Of a DNA stretch of 64,000 bases, positions 17,157 through 26,391 are shown in pieces. Both the position numbers and the translations under genes were made by a program. The number at the start of each line of letters is the position of its first letter. The first letter of the stretch is position 1. The DNA lies in assembly GCF_030915485.1 (NCBI RefSeq), contig NZ_CP133266.1:3600001-3664000 (forward strand), given 5' to 3'. The notes beneath the pieces are model-generated. The model did no database searches. It was not told the origin of the DNA and saw nothing but the letters and a program-made list of their open reading frames with translations. This DNA comes from Neobacillus sp. PS3-40. Its GTDB lineage: Bacteria > Bacillota > Bacilli > Bacillales > Cytobacillaceae.

Positions 17157-17190
17157 AAAACTTCGCCATTTGTGTGAAGTTTTTTCTTTT
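17155..17190 (+). terminator. Terminator after bshC
   Basis: AAAAAACTTC and GAAGTTTTTT form a 10-bp stem just after the stop codon, followed by CTTTTTT. Confidence 0.8.
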
Positions 17191-17246
17191 TTAAGCTAAT
17201 CAGAAAGGAGTTTAAGTTGTATAAATCAAATAATTGTAAAAAATAA

Positions 17247-17270
17247 GTGGAGGAAAGTGGGGAGATGTGG
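17247..17270 (+). promoter_or_regulatory. Probable MraZ operator (three phased GTGG repeats)
   Basis: GTGG occurs at 17247, 17257 and 17267, exactly 10 bp apart, in AAGTGG, AAAGTGG and ATGTGG contexts. MraZ is known to bind direct repeats with this core and 10-bp phasing before its own gene, so this is probably the autoregulatory site of the dcw cluster. I could not assign a convincing -35/-10 pair next to it. Confidence 0.65.
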
Positions 17271-17302
17271 TACATTCTAAATAGAATGTGGGGGTAATGG
17301 GT

Positions 17303-17734
17303 ATGTTCATGGGTGAATACCATCATAGCATTGATAATAAAGGCCGAATGATCATCCCTTCTAAATTTCGTGAAGATTTAGGAGAAATGTTTGTTATCAC
17401 ACGTGGTCTTGACGCATGTTTATTTGGTTACCCAATAACTGAGTGGAAACTTATAGAGGAAAAGCTGAAAGGCTTGCCGCTAACAAAAAAGGATGCCCGT
17501 GCCTTTACACGATTCTTCTTTTCCGGTGCTACTGAAAGTGAGCTTGATAAACAAGGGAGAATCAATATCCCTGCACCATTACTTCAATATGCAAAATTAG
17601 AAAAGGAATGTGTCATAATAGGTGTTTCCAATCGAATTGAAATTTGGAGCGAGCAACTTTGGGAAGACTATTTCATTCAGTCAGAAGAATCCTTTGCCGA
17701 AATTGCTGAAAATATGATTGGGTTTGATATATAA
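17303..17734 (+). CDS. mraZ: Transcriptional regulator MraZ
   Basis: This 143-aa protein (the canonical length) has two AbrB-like SpoVT/MraZ repeats: [19 protein letters not shown] at the N-terminus and [12 protein letters not shown] in the second half, each with the DxxGR signature. It is the DNA-binding regulator at the head of the dcw cluster and typically lowers expression of the first division genes. The ATG 17303 is chosen for its family-standard MFMGEY start, with GGGGGT 7-8 nt upstream. It is followed by rsmH after 56 bp. Confidence 0.95.
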   Translation: MFMGEYHHSIDNKGRMIIPSKFREDLGEMFVITRGLDACLFGYPITEWKLIEEKLKGLPLTKKDARAFTRFFFSGATESELDKQGRINIPAPLLQYAKLEKECVIIGVSNRIEIWSEQLWEDYFIQSEESFAEIAENMIGFDI

Positions 17735-17790
17735 TGGGAAAGTTATCTTAGTATAATTCTGTTATATGTCTTTCGATTGGAGTGAAAAGA

Positions 17791-18723
17791 ATGTTTGAAC
17801 ATACAACTGTATTGTTAGAAGAAGCTGTAGATGGATTAAATATAAAACCAGATGGTATATATGTTGATTGCACATTAGGTGGGGCAGGACATAGTTCTCG
17901 TATCCTTTCCAAGCTTGGTGAACATGGGAAATTATTTGCTTTTGACCAAGACTCAACAGCTCTTGCCCATGCAAAAGAGAAATTATCAGGTTATAGTGAA
18001 CAATTAACCCTAATAAAGAGTAACTTTTTACATTTAAAAGAAGAGCTTGAGGATTTAGGAATACAGAAAGTGGACGGGATTTTATATGATCTCGGTGTTT
18101 CTTCTCCACAGCTTGATACTCCCGAAAGGGGATTTAGCTACCATCATGATGCACCACTAGATATGAGAATGGATTCTGATGCAAGCGTCTCAGCATTTGA
18201 TGTGATTAACCATTGGTCATACGAGGATTTAGTTCGCATCTTTTTCCGATATGGTGAGGAAAAATTTTCTAAACAAATTGTCCGAAAAATTGAAGCAGCA
18301 AGAGAGATAAAGCCAATCGAAACAACTGGTGAACTTGTTGAATTGATTAAAGAAGCGATTCCGGCACCTGCCCGAAGGAAGGGCGGACATCCGGCAAAGC
18401 GTGTTTTTCAAGCGATACGCATTGCTGTAAATGATGAGTTAGCTGTATTTGAGCAATCATTACAACAAGCAATAGAATTGCTGAATAAAGGTGGAAGAAT
18501 AAGTGTTATTACCTTTCATTCTTTAGAGGATAGAATTTGTAAAGCTGCTTTTAAAAAGGAAAGTGAAATGCCTGATTTACCACGTGGTCTTCCGATCATA
18601 CCAGAAGAGTACAAGCCTGTTTTAAAGTTGATTTCGCGTAAACCAATTGTTCCATCAGAGGAAGAATTGGAGCATAACAACCGTGCAAGATCTGCAAAGC
18701 TCCGTATTGCAGAAAAACAATAG
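17791..18723 (+). CDS. rsmH: 16S rRNA (cytosine1402-N4)-methyltransferase RsmH
   Basis: This 310-aa SAM-dependent methyltransferase (MraW) modifies C1402 in the ribosomal P site. The SAM motif [14 protein letters not shown] and [12 protein letters not shown] are visible, and so is FHSLEDR near the C-terminus. The start ATG 17791 ([11 protein letters not shown]) fits B. subtilis RsmH and has GGAG 8 nt upstream; a GTG three codons earlier is within that site. It is followed by ftsL after 22 bp. Confidence 0.97.
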   Translation: MFEHTTVLLEEAVDGLNIKPDGIYVDCTLGGAGHSSRILSKLGEHGKLFAFDQDSTALAHAKEKLSGYSEQLTLIKSNFLHLKEELEDLGIQKVDGILYDLGVSSPQLDTPERGFSYHHDAPLDMRMDSDASVSAFDVINHWSYEDLVRIFFRYGEEKFSKQIVRKIEAAREIKPIETTGELVELIKEAIPAPARRKGGHPAKRVFQAIRIAVNDELAVFEQSLQQAIELLNKGGRISVITFHSLEDRICKAAFKKESEMPDLPRGLPIIPEEYKPVLKLISRKPIVPSEEELEHNNRARSAKLRIAEKQ

Positions 18724-18745
18724 ATTATTTTCAGGAGGGGAAAGA

Positions 18746-19105
18746 ATGGGCAATCTTGCTAGAAATCTTCAGCAACAACAACAAGAAAGGCATAATGAAG
18801 TTCAAAAACAACATAGATCTGAAAAGAAAAATGCATTTTGGCTATCGCCTGGAGAAAAAGTGTTGGGATTAGCATTTGCTGGGATGGTTTGTTTTGGAGC
18901 TATCCACATTATTTCTAATCAAGCGGATATTTATAAAGTAAATAAACAGATTCAGGAAGTCCAATCTTCGATTAAAGAACAGCAAAAGGTGAATAGTGAT
19001 CTAAACGTTCAAGTAAGTGAATTAAGTACATACGAGCGTATCTTAACTAAAGCGAAGAAAATGGGTCTTGTCCTAAATGAAAATAATGTTAAGGTTGTGC
19101 AATAA
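18746..19105 (+). CDS. ftsL: Cell division protein FtsL
   Basis: This 119-aa bitopic protein has a Gln-rich cytoplasmic N-terminus (residues 1-35), one membrane segment (about 42-60) and an extracellular leucine-zipper-like coiled coil. It forms a complex with DivIC and DivIB that activates septal peptidoglycan synthesis, and it is unstable and limiting in B. subtilis. The ATG 18746 follows AGGAGGGG; a longer in-frame stretch overlaps rsmH in another frame and has no ribosome binding site. pbpB starts 2 nt after its stop codon. Confidence 0.93.
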   Translation: MGNLARNLQQQQQERHNEVQKQHRSEKKNAFWLSPGEKVLGLAFAGMVCFGAIHIISNQADIYKVNKQIQEVQSSIKEQQKVNSDLNVQVSELSTYERILTKAKKMGLVLNENNVKVVQ

Positions 19106-19107
19106 AA

Positions 19108-21315
19108 ATGATTAAGAAACAACCATATATGAATGTTGGAGCAGTGATGTTGTTTGTTATTTTCAGCCTGCTCTTTTTTATATTGCTCTATAGGTATTTT
19201 TCTATTGAAATAACTGGAGAGGTAGGCGGGCAGCCTTTAGCGGCGAAAGCGCTGCAAAAGCATAGTAGGGAAGGAATTTTGGAAGCAGCAAGAGGTACTA
19301 TCTTTGATCGAAATGGAGAGATCGTAGCAGAGGATACGGCTTCTTATTCACTCATTGCTATTCTCGATAAAAAGATGACTACAAATCCAAAAAACCCACA
19401 GCATGTTGTAAATCCGGAAAGAACGGCAAAAAAACTAGCAGAATACATTCATATGAGTGAGTCAAAAATCTATGAAAAACTCACGAAAAAGGGACAGTTT
19501 CAAGTCGAATTTGGTAAAGAAGGAAGAGATATTTCCTTTGAAACGAAAAAGAAAATTGAAGAATTGAAACTTCCTGGAATTACATTTGTCCGTGATTCCA
19601 AGCGCTTCTATCCAAATGGAATTTTTGCTTCTCATCTTGTTGGTTATGCAGATCGGGTAGAACAAACAGATGGTTCCTATAAATCGGTAGGAAAAATGGG
19701 AATAGAAAAAACGTTAAATTCATATTTAACAGGTTATAATGGGAAAATTAATTATGAAAGTGATCTCTGGGGCTATTTACTCCCTGATGACAAACCCAAA
19801 GTAACACCTGCTCAAAATGGAAAGGATGTTTATCTAACGATAGATAAAAAAATCCAAACATTTTTAGAGGATGCTATGGATAAGGTAGATAGAGAGTATA
19901 AACCAAAGAAAATAATTGTGATTGTTGCAGATCCAAAAACAGGCAATATTTTAGCAATGGGTCAACGGCCAACATTCCATCCGAAAACAAAGGAAGGGAT
20001 TGAAAAGAGCTGGCATAATGAAGCGGTTGAAACATCGTTTGAACCCGGGTCAACAATGAAGGTTTTCACACTTTCAGCTGCAGTTCAGGAGAATGTGTTT
20101 AATCCAAATGAACTCTATAAATCTGGTACTTATAAAGTAACACCTACAAGTAAAGCAATTCATGACTGGAATTACTCAGGTTGGGGAAGTATTCCATTCT
20201 TGGAGGGTGTGCAGAGATCTTCCAATGTTGCGTTTGCAAGGATTGCCAATGAAAAGCTAGGGTTTGATCGATTTCATGATTACTTAACAAAATTCGGTTT
20301 TGATCGACCAACTGGAATTCAACTTCCGGATGAAGCAACTGGAAAAATCCTTTTTCATTATCCTATTGAAAAGGCAACAACTGCTTTTGGTCAAGGAACT
20401 GCGATAACCCCGATTCAACAAATACAAGCCGCAACAGCTGTCGCAAACAATGGGAAAATGATGAAACCTAATATAATTGAAAAAATTGTTAACCACGATA
20501 CGGGAGAAATCGAAAAAAAATTTAATCCAGAAGTGGTTTCTTCACCAATCAGTGCTGACACAGCAAAAAAGGTCCGTGATATTCTTGAGACTGTTGTGAC
20601 TTCTCCGAAAGGTACAGGGAGTAGGTACAAGATTGAAGGGTACAGTGTTGCTGGTAAAACAGGAACAGCACAAATACCGGATCCAACAGGAGGATATTTA
20701 ACAGGAGCTAAAAACTATATTTTTTCATTCATAGGAATGGCCCCAAAAAATGATCCGAAACTGATTGTCTATGTAGCTGTTCAGCAACCTGAAGTTGATG
20801 ATTATACAAAAGGCTCCATCCCGGTTTCAGAAGTTTTCGACCCCGTGATGAAAAATAGTTTACAATATTTAAATATCCAACCATCTAAACAAGAAAAAGC
20901 AATAGCAAATAAATTACCAAACCTATCAGGTAAATCTGCTCAAACTGTTGTTAAAAGTCTTTCGGAAAAAGGTTTTGAGTCCGTTGTTCTTGGAACAGGA
21001 ACAGAGGTAAAAGATCAACTTCCAAAGGCAGACACAACAATTCTTGAAGGGGAAAAAGTCCTTATTAAAACAAGTGGGACAATAAAAATACCTGATATGA
21101 CTGGTTGGTCTCTAAGGGATGTCATGAAAATGGCAAAATTAGCTGATGTAAAGCTTAATACCAGTGGAAGTGGTTATGTCATGAAACAAAATATGAAACC
21201 AGGTACTCCATTGAAAAAAGGGGATTTTTTAATCATTCAACTAGCAATCCCCGAACAACAGTTAAAGGGAACAACTCAAAAGGATAAAAATAATGATAAA
21301 ACAGTTCAGGACTAA
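19108..21315 (+). CDS. pbpB: Penicillin-binding protein 2B (septal transpeptidase)
   Basis: This 735-aa class B PBP is the essential septal transpeptidase. It has an N-terminal membrane anchor (about residues 8-30), a dimerisation domain, and a transpeptidase domain with S315-T-M-K318, S371-S-N373 and K517-T-G519, so all catalytic motifs are intact. Two PASTA domains follow at about 600-715, then a charged tail. It is translationally close to ftsL (2-nt gap) and ends before a strong terminator-like hairpin, so spoVD probably needs its own promoter. Confidence 0.95.
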   Translation: MIKKQPYMNVGAVMLFVIFSLLFFILLYRYFSIEITGEVGGQPLAAKALQKHSREGILEAARGTIFDRNGEIVAEDTASYSLIAILDKKMTTNPKNPQHVVNPERTAKKLAEYIHMSESKIYEKLTKKGQFQVEFGKEGRDISFETKKKIEELKLPGITFVRDSKRFYPNGIFASHLVGYADRVEQTDGSYKSVGKMGIEKTLNSYLTGYNGKINYESDLWGYLLPDDKPKVTPAQNGKDVYLTIDKKIQTFLEDAMDKVDREYKPKKIIVIVADPKTGNILAMGQRPTFHPKTKEGIEKSWHNEAVETSFEPGSTMKVFTLSAAVQENVFNPNELYKSGTYKVTPTSKAIHDWNYSGWGSIPFLEGVQRSSNVAFARIANEKLGFDRFHDYLTKFGFDRPTGIQLPDEATGKILFHYPIEKATTAFGQGTAITPIQQIQAATAVANNGKMMKPNIIEKIVNHDTGEIEKKFNPEVVSSPISADTAKKVRDILETVVTSPKGTGSRYKIEGYSVAGKTGTAQIPDPTGGYLTGAKNYIFSFIGMAPKNDPKLIVYVAVQQPEVDDYTKGSIPVSEVFDPVMKNSLQYLNIQPSKQEKAIANKLPNLSGKSAQTVVKSLSEKGFESVVLGTGTEVKDQLPKADTTILEGEKVLIKTSGTIKIPDMTGWSLRDVMKMAKLADVKLNTSGSGYVMKQNMKPGTPLKKGDFLIIQLAIPEQQLKGTTQKDKNNDKTVQD

Positions 21316-21364
21316 TGACAGGTTCCGTTCTGAGAAAAGAATTAAAACAAACTACCTATATTTT

Positions 21365-21393
21365 GAGTGCTAAATGATATTAAAATTAGCACT
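21365..21393 (+). repeat. Hairpin of CIRCE-like half-sites in reversed order
   Basis: GAGTGCTAA and TTAGCACT form an 8-bp stem around a 12-nt loop. The halves are those of CIRCE but in the opposite order, so it is not a HrcA operator. No known function. Confidence 0.4.
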
Positions 21394-21405
21394 TCAGATT
21401 GTCGA

Positions 21406-21446
21406 AAAAGGCATCGAGAGCACGTTCTCTCGATGCCTTTTGTTTT
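21406..21446 (+). terminator. Terminator after pbpB
   Basis: AAAAGGCATCGAGAG and CTCTCGATGCCTTTT form a 15-bp stem with a CACGTT loop, followed by GTTTTT. It is one of the strongest hairpins in the window. Confidence 0.9.
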
Positions 21447-21497
21447 TAGACCATAACTTTGCCCGGAGCAGAAATCAACGGGCAAAGTTATGGTCTA
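21447..21497. repeat. GC-rich Bacillus repeat, copy C (collapsed to a 19-bp palindrome)
   Basis: TAGACCATAACTTTGCCCG (21447-21465) and its exact complement at 21479-21497 enclose GAGCAGAAATCAA. The right arm and loop equal the right end and flank of copy B (1701-1735), so this is a deleted, folded-back remnant of that family. Confidence 0.65.
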
Positions 21498-21520
21498 AAT
21501 ACCATTTTGTCCTAGGCGTT

Positions 21521-21547
21521 CTATTCAAATAAGTACAAGCATATAAA
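21521..21547 (+). promoter_or_regulatory. Candidate sigma-E promoter of spoVD
   Basis: CTATT (21521-21525), a 14-bp spacer and CATATAAA (21540-21547) fit the sigma-E pattern (ATATT, 14, CATACAAT) with two or three mismatches. spoVD of B. subtilis is expressed in the mother cell under sigma-E, which supports the call. Confidence 0.45.
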
Positions 21548-21583
21548 TGAACGACCTACCAATAAAAGGAGGATCGTTCACTT

Positions 21584-23503
21584 ATGCGTGTTTCAAATGT
21601 AACCGTCCGTAAACGGTTAATGATTGCCTTGTTCGTTGGAATCCTAATTTTTCTGATCATTGATGTTCGACTTGGATATGTACAGTTCTTACTGGGCAAT
21701 GATTTAACAAATCGGGCAAAGGGCTTGTGGAGTCGTAATATTCCTTTTGAGCCCCAAAGAGGAGAAATTGTTGATCGAAATGGGGTAGCGTTAGCCACAA
21801 ATATTAGTGCCCCGACAGTCTATGTTGTCCCAAGACAAATCAAAGACCCGGCCATAACAGCAGAGAAGCTTGCATCTGTATTGAATATGACTAAAGAAAA
21901 GGCATACAGGGATATAACAAAAAAAGAGTCAATGGTAACAATCAAAGAAGGAAGAAAAATTTCTCACGAAAAGGCAAAAGAAATAAGGGCTTTTGGTCTT
22001 GACGGAGTATATATTGGCGAAGATTCTAAAAGATATTATCCATTTGGCAACTATCTTTCCCATGTCCTAGGGTTTGCTGGCGTTGACAATCAAGGATTAA
22101 TGGGTCTTGAACTTTTTTATGATAAAGAGCTTAGTGGGGAAAGAGGGGCAGTAAAGTTTTATGCAGATGCAAAACATCAGCGTATGAAAAATATGGCTGA
22201 TGATTACCAGCCCCCTAAAAATGGACTTGACCTAAAATTGACAATCGATACAAAAGTTCAAACGATTGTAGAAAGAGAACTTGAGCTCACACAGGCAAAG
22301 ATGAATCCCGATGGCATTATTGCGATTGCAATGAATCCAAAAAACGGTGAAATACTTGCGATGTCAAGTAGACCAAACTTTGATCCGGCAAATTTTCGAA
22401 ATGTACCACAAGAAGTTTATAACCGCAACCTTCCTGTCTGGTCAACATACGAACCAGGTTCAACTTTTAAAATTATTACACTTGCTGCTGCATTGCAAGA
22501 AAATAAGGTTAATTTAGAAAAAGATACATTCCATGATCCTGGTTATGTGAAAGTAGCTGGTGCCAGATTAAAATGCTGGAAAAGAGGCGGGCATGGTAGT
22601 GAAACTTTTTTACAGGTCGTCCAAAATTCATGTAACCCGGGTTTTGTTGAATTAGGCCAAAGGCTTGGAAAAGATACCTTATTTAAATATATAAAGGATT
22701 TTGGTTTCGGACAGAAGACTGGAATTGATTTACAAGGAGAAGGAACAGGGATCTTATTTAAGTTAAGTAGGGTTGGTCCGGTAGAATTGGCAACAACTGC
22801 ATTTGGACAAGGTGTCTCGGTTACGCCAATTCAACAAGTCGCAGCAGTTTCGGCCGCTATAAATGGTGGGATTCTTTATAAGCCCTATATTGCAAAAGAA
22901 CTAATTGATCCCATTACAAAGGAAGTTGTAATGAGAAATACTCCTGAAGAAAAGAGACGTGTTATTTCTGAGGAAACATCGAAACTGGTAAGGGAAGCAT
23001 TAGAGAGCGTTGTTGCTCAAGGAACTGGCGGAAAGGCCTTTGTTGATTCTTATCGAATTGGTGGAAAAACAGGTACAGCCCAGAAGGCTCAAAACGGGAG
23101 ATATTTGGAGAACAATCATATTCTTTCCTTTATTGGCTTTGCTCCTGCAGATGATCCGCAGCTTGTTGTATATGTTGCTGTTGATAATCCAAAGGGTGTC
23201 GTTCAATTTGGGGGTCAAATAACAGCTCCTATCGTTGGCAATATTATGGGGGATTCGTTGCGTGCTCTAGGTGTGCAACCAAGGAAAAATCAAATTGAAA
23301 AGAAAAAGAACTTTTATGATATTCCTCTCGTTAAGGTCCCTAATTTGATTGGATTGACCAAAGATGAACTACTCGATCAAATGGTTAACCTTAAAATTGA
23401 TGCAAGTGGAAAAGGGGATGTCATCGTCAGGCAATCACCAGAAGCCGGGCAAAAGGTAAAAGAAGGCTCGAAAATTAGACTTTACTTTGATACCAAAGAT
23501 TAG
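21584..23503 (+). CDS. spoVD: Stage V sporulation protein D (class B PBP)
   Basis: This 639-aa penicillin-binding protein is paralogous to pbpB and dedicated to spore cortex peptidoglycan, acting with SpoVE in the outer forespore membrane. It has an N-terminal anchor (about residues 12-33), S293-T-F-K296, S349-C-N351 and K495-T-G497, and a single C-terminal PASTA domain (about 580-639), one fewer than PBP2B. The ATG 21584 follows AAAGGAGGATCG. It is separated from pbpB by a terminator and a candidate sigma-E promoter. Confidence 0.95.
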   Translation: MRVSNVTVRKRLMIALFVGILIFLIIDVRLGYVQFLLGNDLTNRAKGLWSRNIPFEPQRGEIVDRNGVALATNISAPTVYVVPRQIKDPAITAEKLASVLNMTKEKAYRDITKKESMVTIKEGRKISHEKAKEIRAFGLDGVYIGEDSKRYYPFGNYLSHVLGFAGVDNQGLMGLELFYDKELSGERGAVKFYADAKHQRMKNMADDYQPPKNGLDLKLTIDTKVQTIVERELELTQAKMNPDGIIAIAMNPKNGEILAMSSRPNFDPANFRNVPQEVYNRNLPVWSTYEPGSTFKIITLAAALQENKVNLEKDTFHDPGYVKVAGARLKCWKRGGHGSETFLQVVQNSCNPGFVELGQRLGKDTLFKYIKDFGFGQKTGIDLQGEGTGILFKLSRVGPVELATTAFGQGVSVTPIQQVAAVSAAINGGILYKPYIAKELIDPITKEVVMRNTPEEKRRVISEETSKLVREALESVVAQGTGGKAFVDSYRIGGKTGTAQKAQNGRYLENNHILSFIGFAPADDPQLVVYVAVDNPKGVVQFGGQITAPIVGNIMGDSLRALGVQPRKNQIEKKKNFYDIPLVKVPNLIGLTKDELLDQMVNLKIDASGKGDVIVRQSPEAGQKVKEGSKIRLYFDTKD

Positions 23504-23575
23504 GGTAACGTTAAAAATGATTAGCGCAATTGGCTTGCCGAGGGCTAAGCGGGTCGCTAAAGATTCTCTTCATTA

Positions 23576-23612
23576 GGGCGATCAGAATTTATTCTGTCGC
23601 TCTATTTTTCTT
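23576..23612 (+). terminator. Terminator after spoVD
   Basis: GCGATCAGAA and TTCTGTCGC pair with one bulged T, followed by TCTATTTTTCTTT. The remaining 165 bp to murE show no other clear structure. Confidence 0.65.
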
Positions 23613-23777
23613 TCTGAACTTAACAAAAAAATCTAACAATGAAAAACAACTGCCCACTTATGGAAGTTTCGTTTTATTTCATGTAAAATAAGGTGGAACT
23701 TGCATCAATTGGGGTGTTATTGTGGTCCTTGATCCGGTAAAAGACCCATGTTAAGTAATGAGAGGATTTGAAAAAAG

Positions 23778-25247
23778 GTGAGATTACAAGAGCTACTTAA
23801 CCATTTGCATCCGTTAATCCCATTTTCGGGTGAAAATCCGGAGATAACTTCGGTTGAAAATGATAATCGAAAAGTACAATCAGGGAGCTTGTTTATTTGT
23901 ATTAAGGGATATACAGTGGATGGACATGATTTTGCTGATGCAGCTGTGGAAAAAGGGGCAGTTGCCATTCTAGCAGAGCATCCATTGCCATTAAATGTTC
24001 CTGTTTTCGTTGTAAAAGATACAAAAAGAGCAATGGCGGTTATTGCTGCTGGCTTTTATGAAAATCCAACGAAAAACCTCCATTTAATTGGAATAACAGG
24101 CACAAATGGAAAAACGACAACAAGTCATTTAATTGAAAAGATTCTTGTCGATGCTGGGAAGAAAATGGGCTTAATTGGAACCATGTACACAAAAATTGGA
24201 GACGAAATACTTGAAACAAAAAATACAACACCTGAAAGTATGACCCTTCAAAAGATATTCAAGGAAATGGTTGACGTAAAAGTGGATTCAGCAGTTATGG
24301 AAGTTTCTTCACATGCGTTGGATCTGGGAAGAGTCCATGGTTGCGATTTTAATGTAGCTGTCTTAACTAACGTAACCCAAGATCATCTGGATTATCATAT
24401 TACAATGGAAGAATATAAGCGCTCTAAAGGACTATTATTTTCCCAACTAGGAAATTCGTTTGATCTGCAACATCCAAAGTTTGCAGTGTTGAACGTAGAT
24501 GATCCTGCTTCAGTGGTATTTGAAAAATCAACTGCTGCTCATGTTGTTTCATATGGAATTGACAATAAGGCTGATTTTCAAGCTAAAAATATTCAAATGT
24601 CACCAAATGGTACAACGTTTGATTTACTATTGGCTGAAAGTCAATATTCTGTACAAATGCAGCTAATTGGCAAATTTAGTGTGTATAATGTATTAGCTAG
24701 TATGGCTACAGCTTACGTTTCAGGAATACCTATCAAAAACATTATTCGTTCTATTGAAAGCGTCAAAGGTGTTGCTGGTAGATTTGAATTAATAGACGCT
24801 GGACAGGATTTTAGTGTTATCGTAGATTATGCTCATACACCAGATAGTCTTGAAAATGTCTTGAAAACCATTCAACAATTTGCAAAGAAAAAGATATTTG
24901 TTTTAATTGGCTGTGGAGGAGATAGAGATCGTACTAAACGTCCATTAATGGCCCAAATAGCTTGTCAATATGCGACAGATCCAATTTTTACTTCTGATAA
25001 TCCAAGAAGCGAGGATCCACTGGAGATTTTGAAAGAAATGGAAGCTGGCGTACAGGATAAAAAGTATTTGGTTATTCCTGACAGGAAAGAAGCGATTTTG
25101 ACTGCAATACATAGTGCGTCAGCAGGAGACGTTATTTTAATTGCTGGAAAAGGCCATGAGACATACCAGATAATCGGTAGCCATGTTTATGATTTTGACG
25201 ATCGGTTGGTTGCAAGAATTGCAATTGAAGAGAAACAATTCACCTGA
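23778..25247 (+). CDS. murE: UDP-MurNAc-L-Ala-D-Glu:meso-diaminopimelate ligase MurE
   Basis: This 489-aa cytoplasmic Mur ligase adds the third stem-peptide residue. It has the ATP-binding [13 protein letters not shown] loop, the central domain [11 protein letters not shown], and a C-terminal DNPRSEDPL block. The DNPR motif is the signature for meso-diaminopimelate rather than lysine as substrate. The start is GTG 23778 ([10 protein letters not shown]), with a weak AGAGGAT upstream. It is followed by mraY after 169 bp. Confidence 0.96.
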   Translation: MRLQELLNHLHPLIPFSGENPEITSVENDNRKVQSGSLFICIKGYTVDGHDFADAAVEKGAVAILAEHPLPLNVPVFVVKDTKRAMAVIAAGFYENPTKNLHLIGITGTNGKTTTSHLIEKILVDAGKKMGLIGTMYTKIGDEILETKNTTPESMTLQKIFKEMVDVKVDSAVMEVSSHALDLGRVHGCDFNVAVLTNVTQDHLDYHITMEEYKRSKGLLFSQLGNSFDLQHPKFAVLNVDDPASVVFEKSTAAHVVSYGIDNKADFQAKNIQMSPNGTTFDLLLAESQYSVQMQLIGKFSVYNVLASMATAYVSGIPIKNIIRSIESVKGVAGRFELIDAGQDFSVIVDYAHTPDSLENVLKTIQQFAKKKIFVLIGCGGDRDRTKRPLMAQIACQYATDPIFTSDNPRSEDPLEILKEMEAGVQDKKYLVIPDRKEAILTAIHSASAGDVILIAGKGHETYQIIGSHVYDFDDRLVARIAIEEKQFT

Positions 25248-25416
25248 AAAATATGAATTTACAAAATTGGAGAATCAAATAGGAAAATGAATATCACAAA
25301 ATTTCTTTTTTTAAATAAAAAACTTCTTAACAAAAATGAAAAAACATATGATATAGCTGTGATGATTAAAGAGAGATTAGCAACTAATCAATTCAGCAAT
25401 GAAAGGAGGGGATAAA

Positions 25417-26391
25417 ATGCTGGAGCAAGCTCTTTTTTTCACAATCTTAATGGGCTTTCTTATTACAGTTTTGTTTTCTCCCATATTTATTCCTTTCTTA
25501 AAAAGATTGAAATTTGGACAAAGCATTCGGGAAGAAGGTCCTAAATCTCATCAAAAGAAGTCTGGAACACCCACAATGGGCGGAATTATGATTTTATTTT
25601 CTATCATTATTACATCTCTTGTAATGACAGGGAAGTTTGCTGAACCAACAGTAAAGACGTATTTACTTCTTCTAGTTACATTTGGCTTTGGAGTATTAGG
25701 ATTTCTTGATGATTTTATTAAAGTGGTAATGAAAAGGAATTTAGGACTAACCTCGAAGCAGAAACTTTTGGGGCAAATTATTATATCGATTGTTTTTTAT
25801 TTAATTTATAAACAAAGCGGTTTTTCGACAGAAGTTACCTTACCCTTTGGAGGCTATTCAATAGATTTAGGCTGGTTTTACCTGTTCTTTGTTATTTTCT
25901 GGCTTGTAGGATTTTCAAATGCAGTAAATCTTACGGACGGTCTAGATGGATTAGTATCTGGCACTGCTGCAATTGCATTTGGTGCTTATGCAGTGTTAGC
26001 ATGGAATCAATCGCAATTTGAAGTGGCTATTTTCTCAGTGGCAGTTGTTGGAGCCGTTTTAGGTTTTCTCGTATTTAATGCCCATCCTGCTAAAGTGTTT
26101 ATGGGTGACACTGGTTCGCTTGCACTTGGAGGTGCCATTGCAACAATTGCCATTTTAACAAAGTTAGAAATTTTATTGATTATTATTGGCGGAGTATTTG
26201 TAATCGAGACACTTTCTGTCATTTTGCAAGTTATCTCCTTTAAGACGACGGGAAAAAGGATTTTCAGGATGAGTCCACTGCATCATCATTATGAACTTAG
26301 TGGCTGGTCTGAATGGAGAGTTGTCGTTACTTTTTGGAGTGTTGGTTTATTGTTTGCGATACTAGGAATTTATATCGAGGTGTGGATGTAA
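25417..26391 (+). CDS. mraY: Phospho-MurNAc-pentapeptide translocase MraY
   Basis: This 324-aa polytopic enzyme (family-standard length, ten membrane segments) makes lipid I on undecaprenyl phosphate. Signature blocks are [24 protein letters not shown] with the Asp pair, NLTDGLDGL, and the histidine motif [10 protein letters not shown]. The ATG 25417 follows AAGGAGGGGAT; the upstream in-frame ATG 25399 spans the binding site. murD starts at the very next base after the stop codon. Confidence 0.97.
   Translation: MLEQALFFTILMGFLITVLFSPIFIPFLKRLKFGQSIREEGPKSHQKKSGTPTMGGIMILFSIIITSLVMTGKFAEPTVKTYLLLLVTFGFGVLGFLDDFIKVVMKRNLGLTSKQKLLGQIIISIVFYLIYKQSGFSTEVTLPFGGYSIDLGWFYLFFVIFWLVGFSNAVNLTDGLDGLVSGTAAIAFGAYAVLAWNQSQFEVAIFSVAVVGAVLGFLVFNAHPAKVFMGDTGSLALGGAIATIAILTKLEILLIIIGGVFVIETLSVILQVISFKTTGKRIFRMSPLHHHYELSGWSEWRVVVTFWSVGLLFAILGIYIEVWM

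Noticed and set aside
21365-21393. CIRCE-like operator (GAGTGCTAA / TTAGCACT)
   Set aside because: The halves are in reverse order relative to CIRCE (TTAGCACTC-N9-GAGTGCTAA) and lie downstream of pbpB, not before a chaperone gene; better read as a hairpin.
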